Origin: Candidatus Brocadiaceae bacterium
Lineage (GTDB): Bacteria; Planctomycetota; Brocadiia; SM23-32
NCBI GenBank assembly: GCA_003551785.1
Contig: PUNP01000048.1
Location: forward strand, 1-5,600
Length of the DNA stretch: 5,600 nt
Reading direction: 5' to 3'
In this document: in pieces, positions 5,356-5,600 of the stretch
Position numbering within the stretch: position 1 is the first letter of the stretch
How the letters are laid out: the number at the start of each line of letters is the position of its first letter
Notes under the pieces: generated by a model
The model's database searches: none
What the model saw: only the letters and a program-made list of their open reading frames with translations
Told to the model about the DNA's origin: nothing
Made by a program: the position numbers and the translations under genes

Positions 5356-5600
5356 TCAAACCTTAATTTTAATTTCCACGCCGGCCGGTATTTTCAAACT
5401 GTTCAACGCATCGATAGTCGGCACTGACGGGTCTAAAATATCGATCAAGCGCTTGTGAGTACGTATCTCAAACTGTTCCCGAGATCGCTTGTTAACATGA
5501 GGAGACCTCAAAACAGTATACCTCTCAATACGAGTCGGCAAAGGAACCGGCCCACTGACTTGCGCGCCTGTTCTTGTCGCAGCATCAATAATACCTTGCA
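5356..5600 (-). CDS. rpsJ: 30S ribosomal protein S10, C-terminal 80 residues (cut by right window edge)
   Basis: S10 is a 30S head protein and, as NusE, a partner of NusB and NusG in transcription antitermination. The reading frame runs to the right edge, so about 22 N-terminal residues and the start are missing. Visible residues include [43 protein letters not shown] in outline, then [13 protein letters not shown] and the final strand [10 protein letters not shown] before a TGA at 5356-5358. The block with [16 protein letters not shown] is the S10 signature and also the tip of the ribosome-inserted loop. A TTG at 5539-5541 in the PLPTR segment is an internal Leu codon, not a start. L3 begins only after 264 non-coding bases, so S10 may belong with genes upstream of the window such as the str cluster; that is inference. 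Confidence 0.97.
   Translation of the reverse strand, partial: QGIIDAATRTGAQVSGPVPLPTRIERYTVLRSPHVNKRSREQFEIRTHKRLIDILDPSVPTIDALNSLKIPAGVEIKIKV

Noticed and set aside
1..5600. A novel defence system, mobile island or other undescribed system in the window
   Set aside because: Every coding stretch is a conserved ribosomal protein in canonical order, and no foreign gene, CRISPR-like repeat array or tRNA attachment site is present.

Overview
The window is one continuous piece of a bacterial ribosomal-protein gene cluster, the classic S10 operon, lying entirely on the minus strand. Read in the direction of transcription (right to left) the order is rpsJ (S10, partial, cut by the right edge), rplC (L3), rplD (L4), rplW (L23), rplB (L2), rpsS (S19), rplV (L22), rpsC (S3), rplP (L16), rpmC (L29), rpsQ (S17) and rplN (L14, partial, cut by the left edge). 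No gene is missing, inserted or rearranged relative to the widely conserved order, and all complete genes have ordinary family lengths with intact reading frames. I see no tRNA, rRNA, CRISPR array, intact mobile element or plus-strand gene.

Organism: this is a bacterium of middling G+C content (mid-40s percent by eye) with good Shine-Dalgarno sites. The wording of several proteins recalls the PVC group, most likely Planctomycetota or a relative: L22 with MEYKxxxRFAxISxRK and ADEGPTRRRF, S3 ending GSIPLHTF/SYGFTEA/GVKVWINNG, L2 with [13 protein letters not shown] followed by [10 protein letters not shown], and L4 with TRNIPGAA. This is judged from memory of family patterns, not from an alignment, and I hold it at about 0.55.

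Layout: from L4 to S17 (about 4380 down to 278) the genes are tightly packed. Neighbours overlap by 4 to 8 bases or sit 2 to 43 bases apart, and several Shine-Dalgarno sites lie inside the preceding coding sequence, which suggests translational coupling. Two spacers break the pattern. The L3-L4 spacer (81 bases) carries a 44-base stretch of about 70% G+C with nested inverted repeats. The S10-L3 spacer (264 bases) is by far the longest non-coding stretch and holds three consecutive potential stem-loops, then an AT-rich tract before L3. It could be a leader or processing region, a remnant of a small palindromic repeat element, or a place where a second transcription unit begins.

Together the products build both subunits. 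L3, L4, L23, L2, L22, L16, L29 and L14 belong to the 50S, including the surroundings of the peptidyl transferase centre and the exit tunnel; S10, S19, S3 and S17 belong to the 30S. Nothing here is a clear new biological system. The points worth a second look are the two structured spacers and, at a lower level, substitutions in well-studied residues of L2 and L3.
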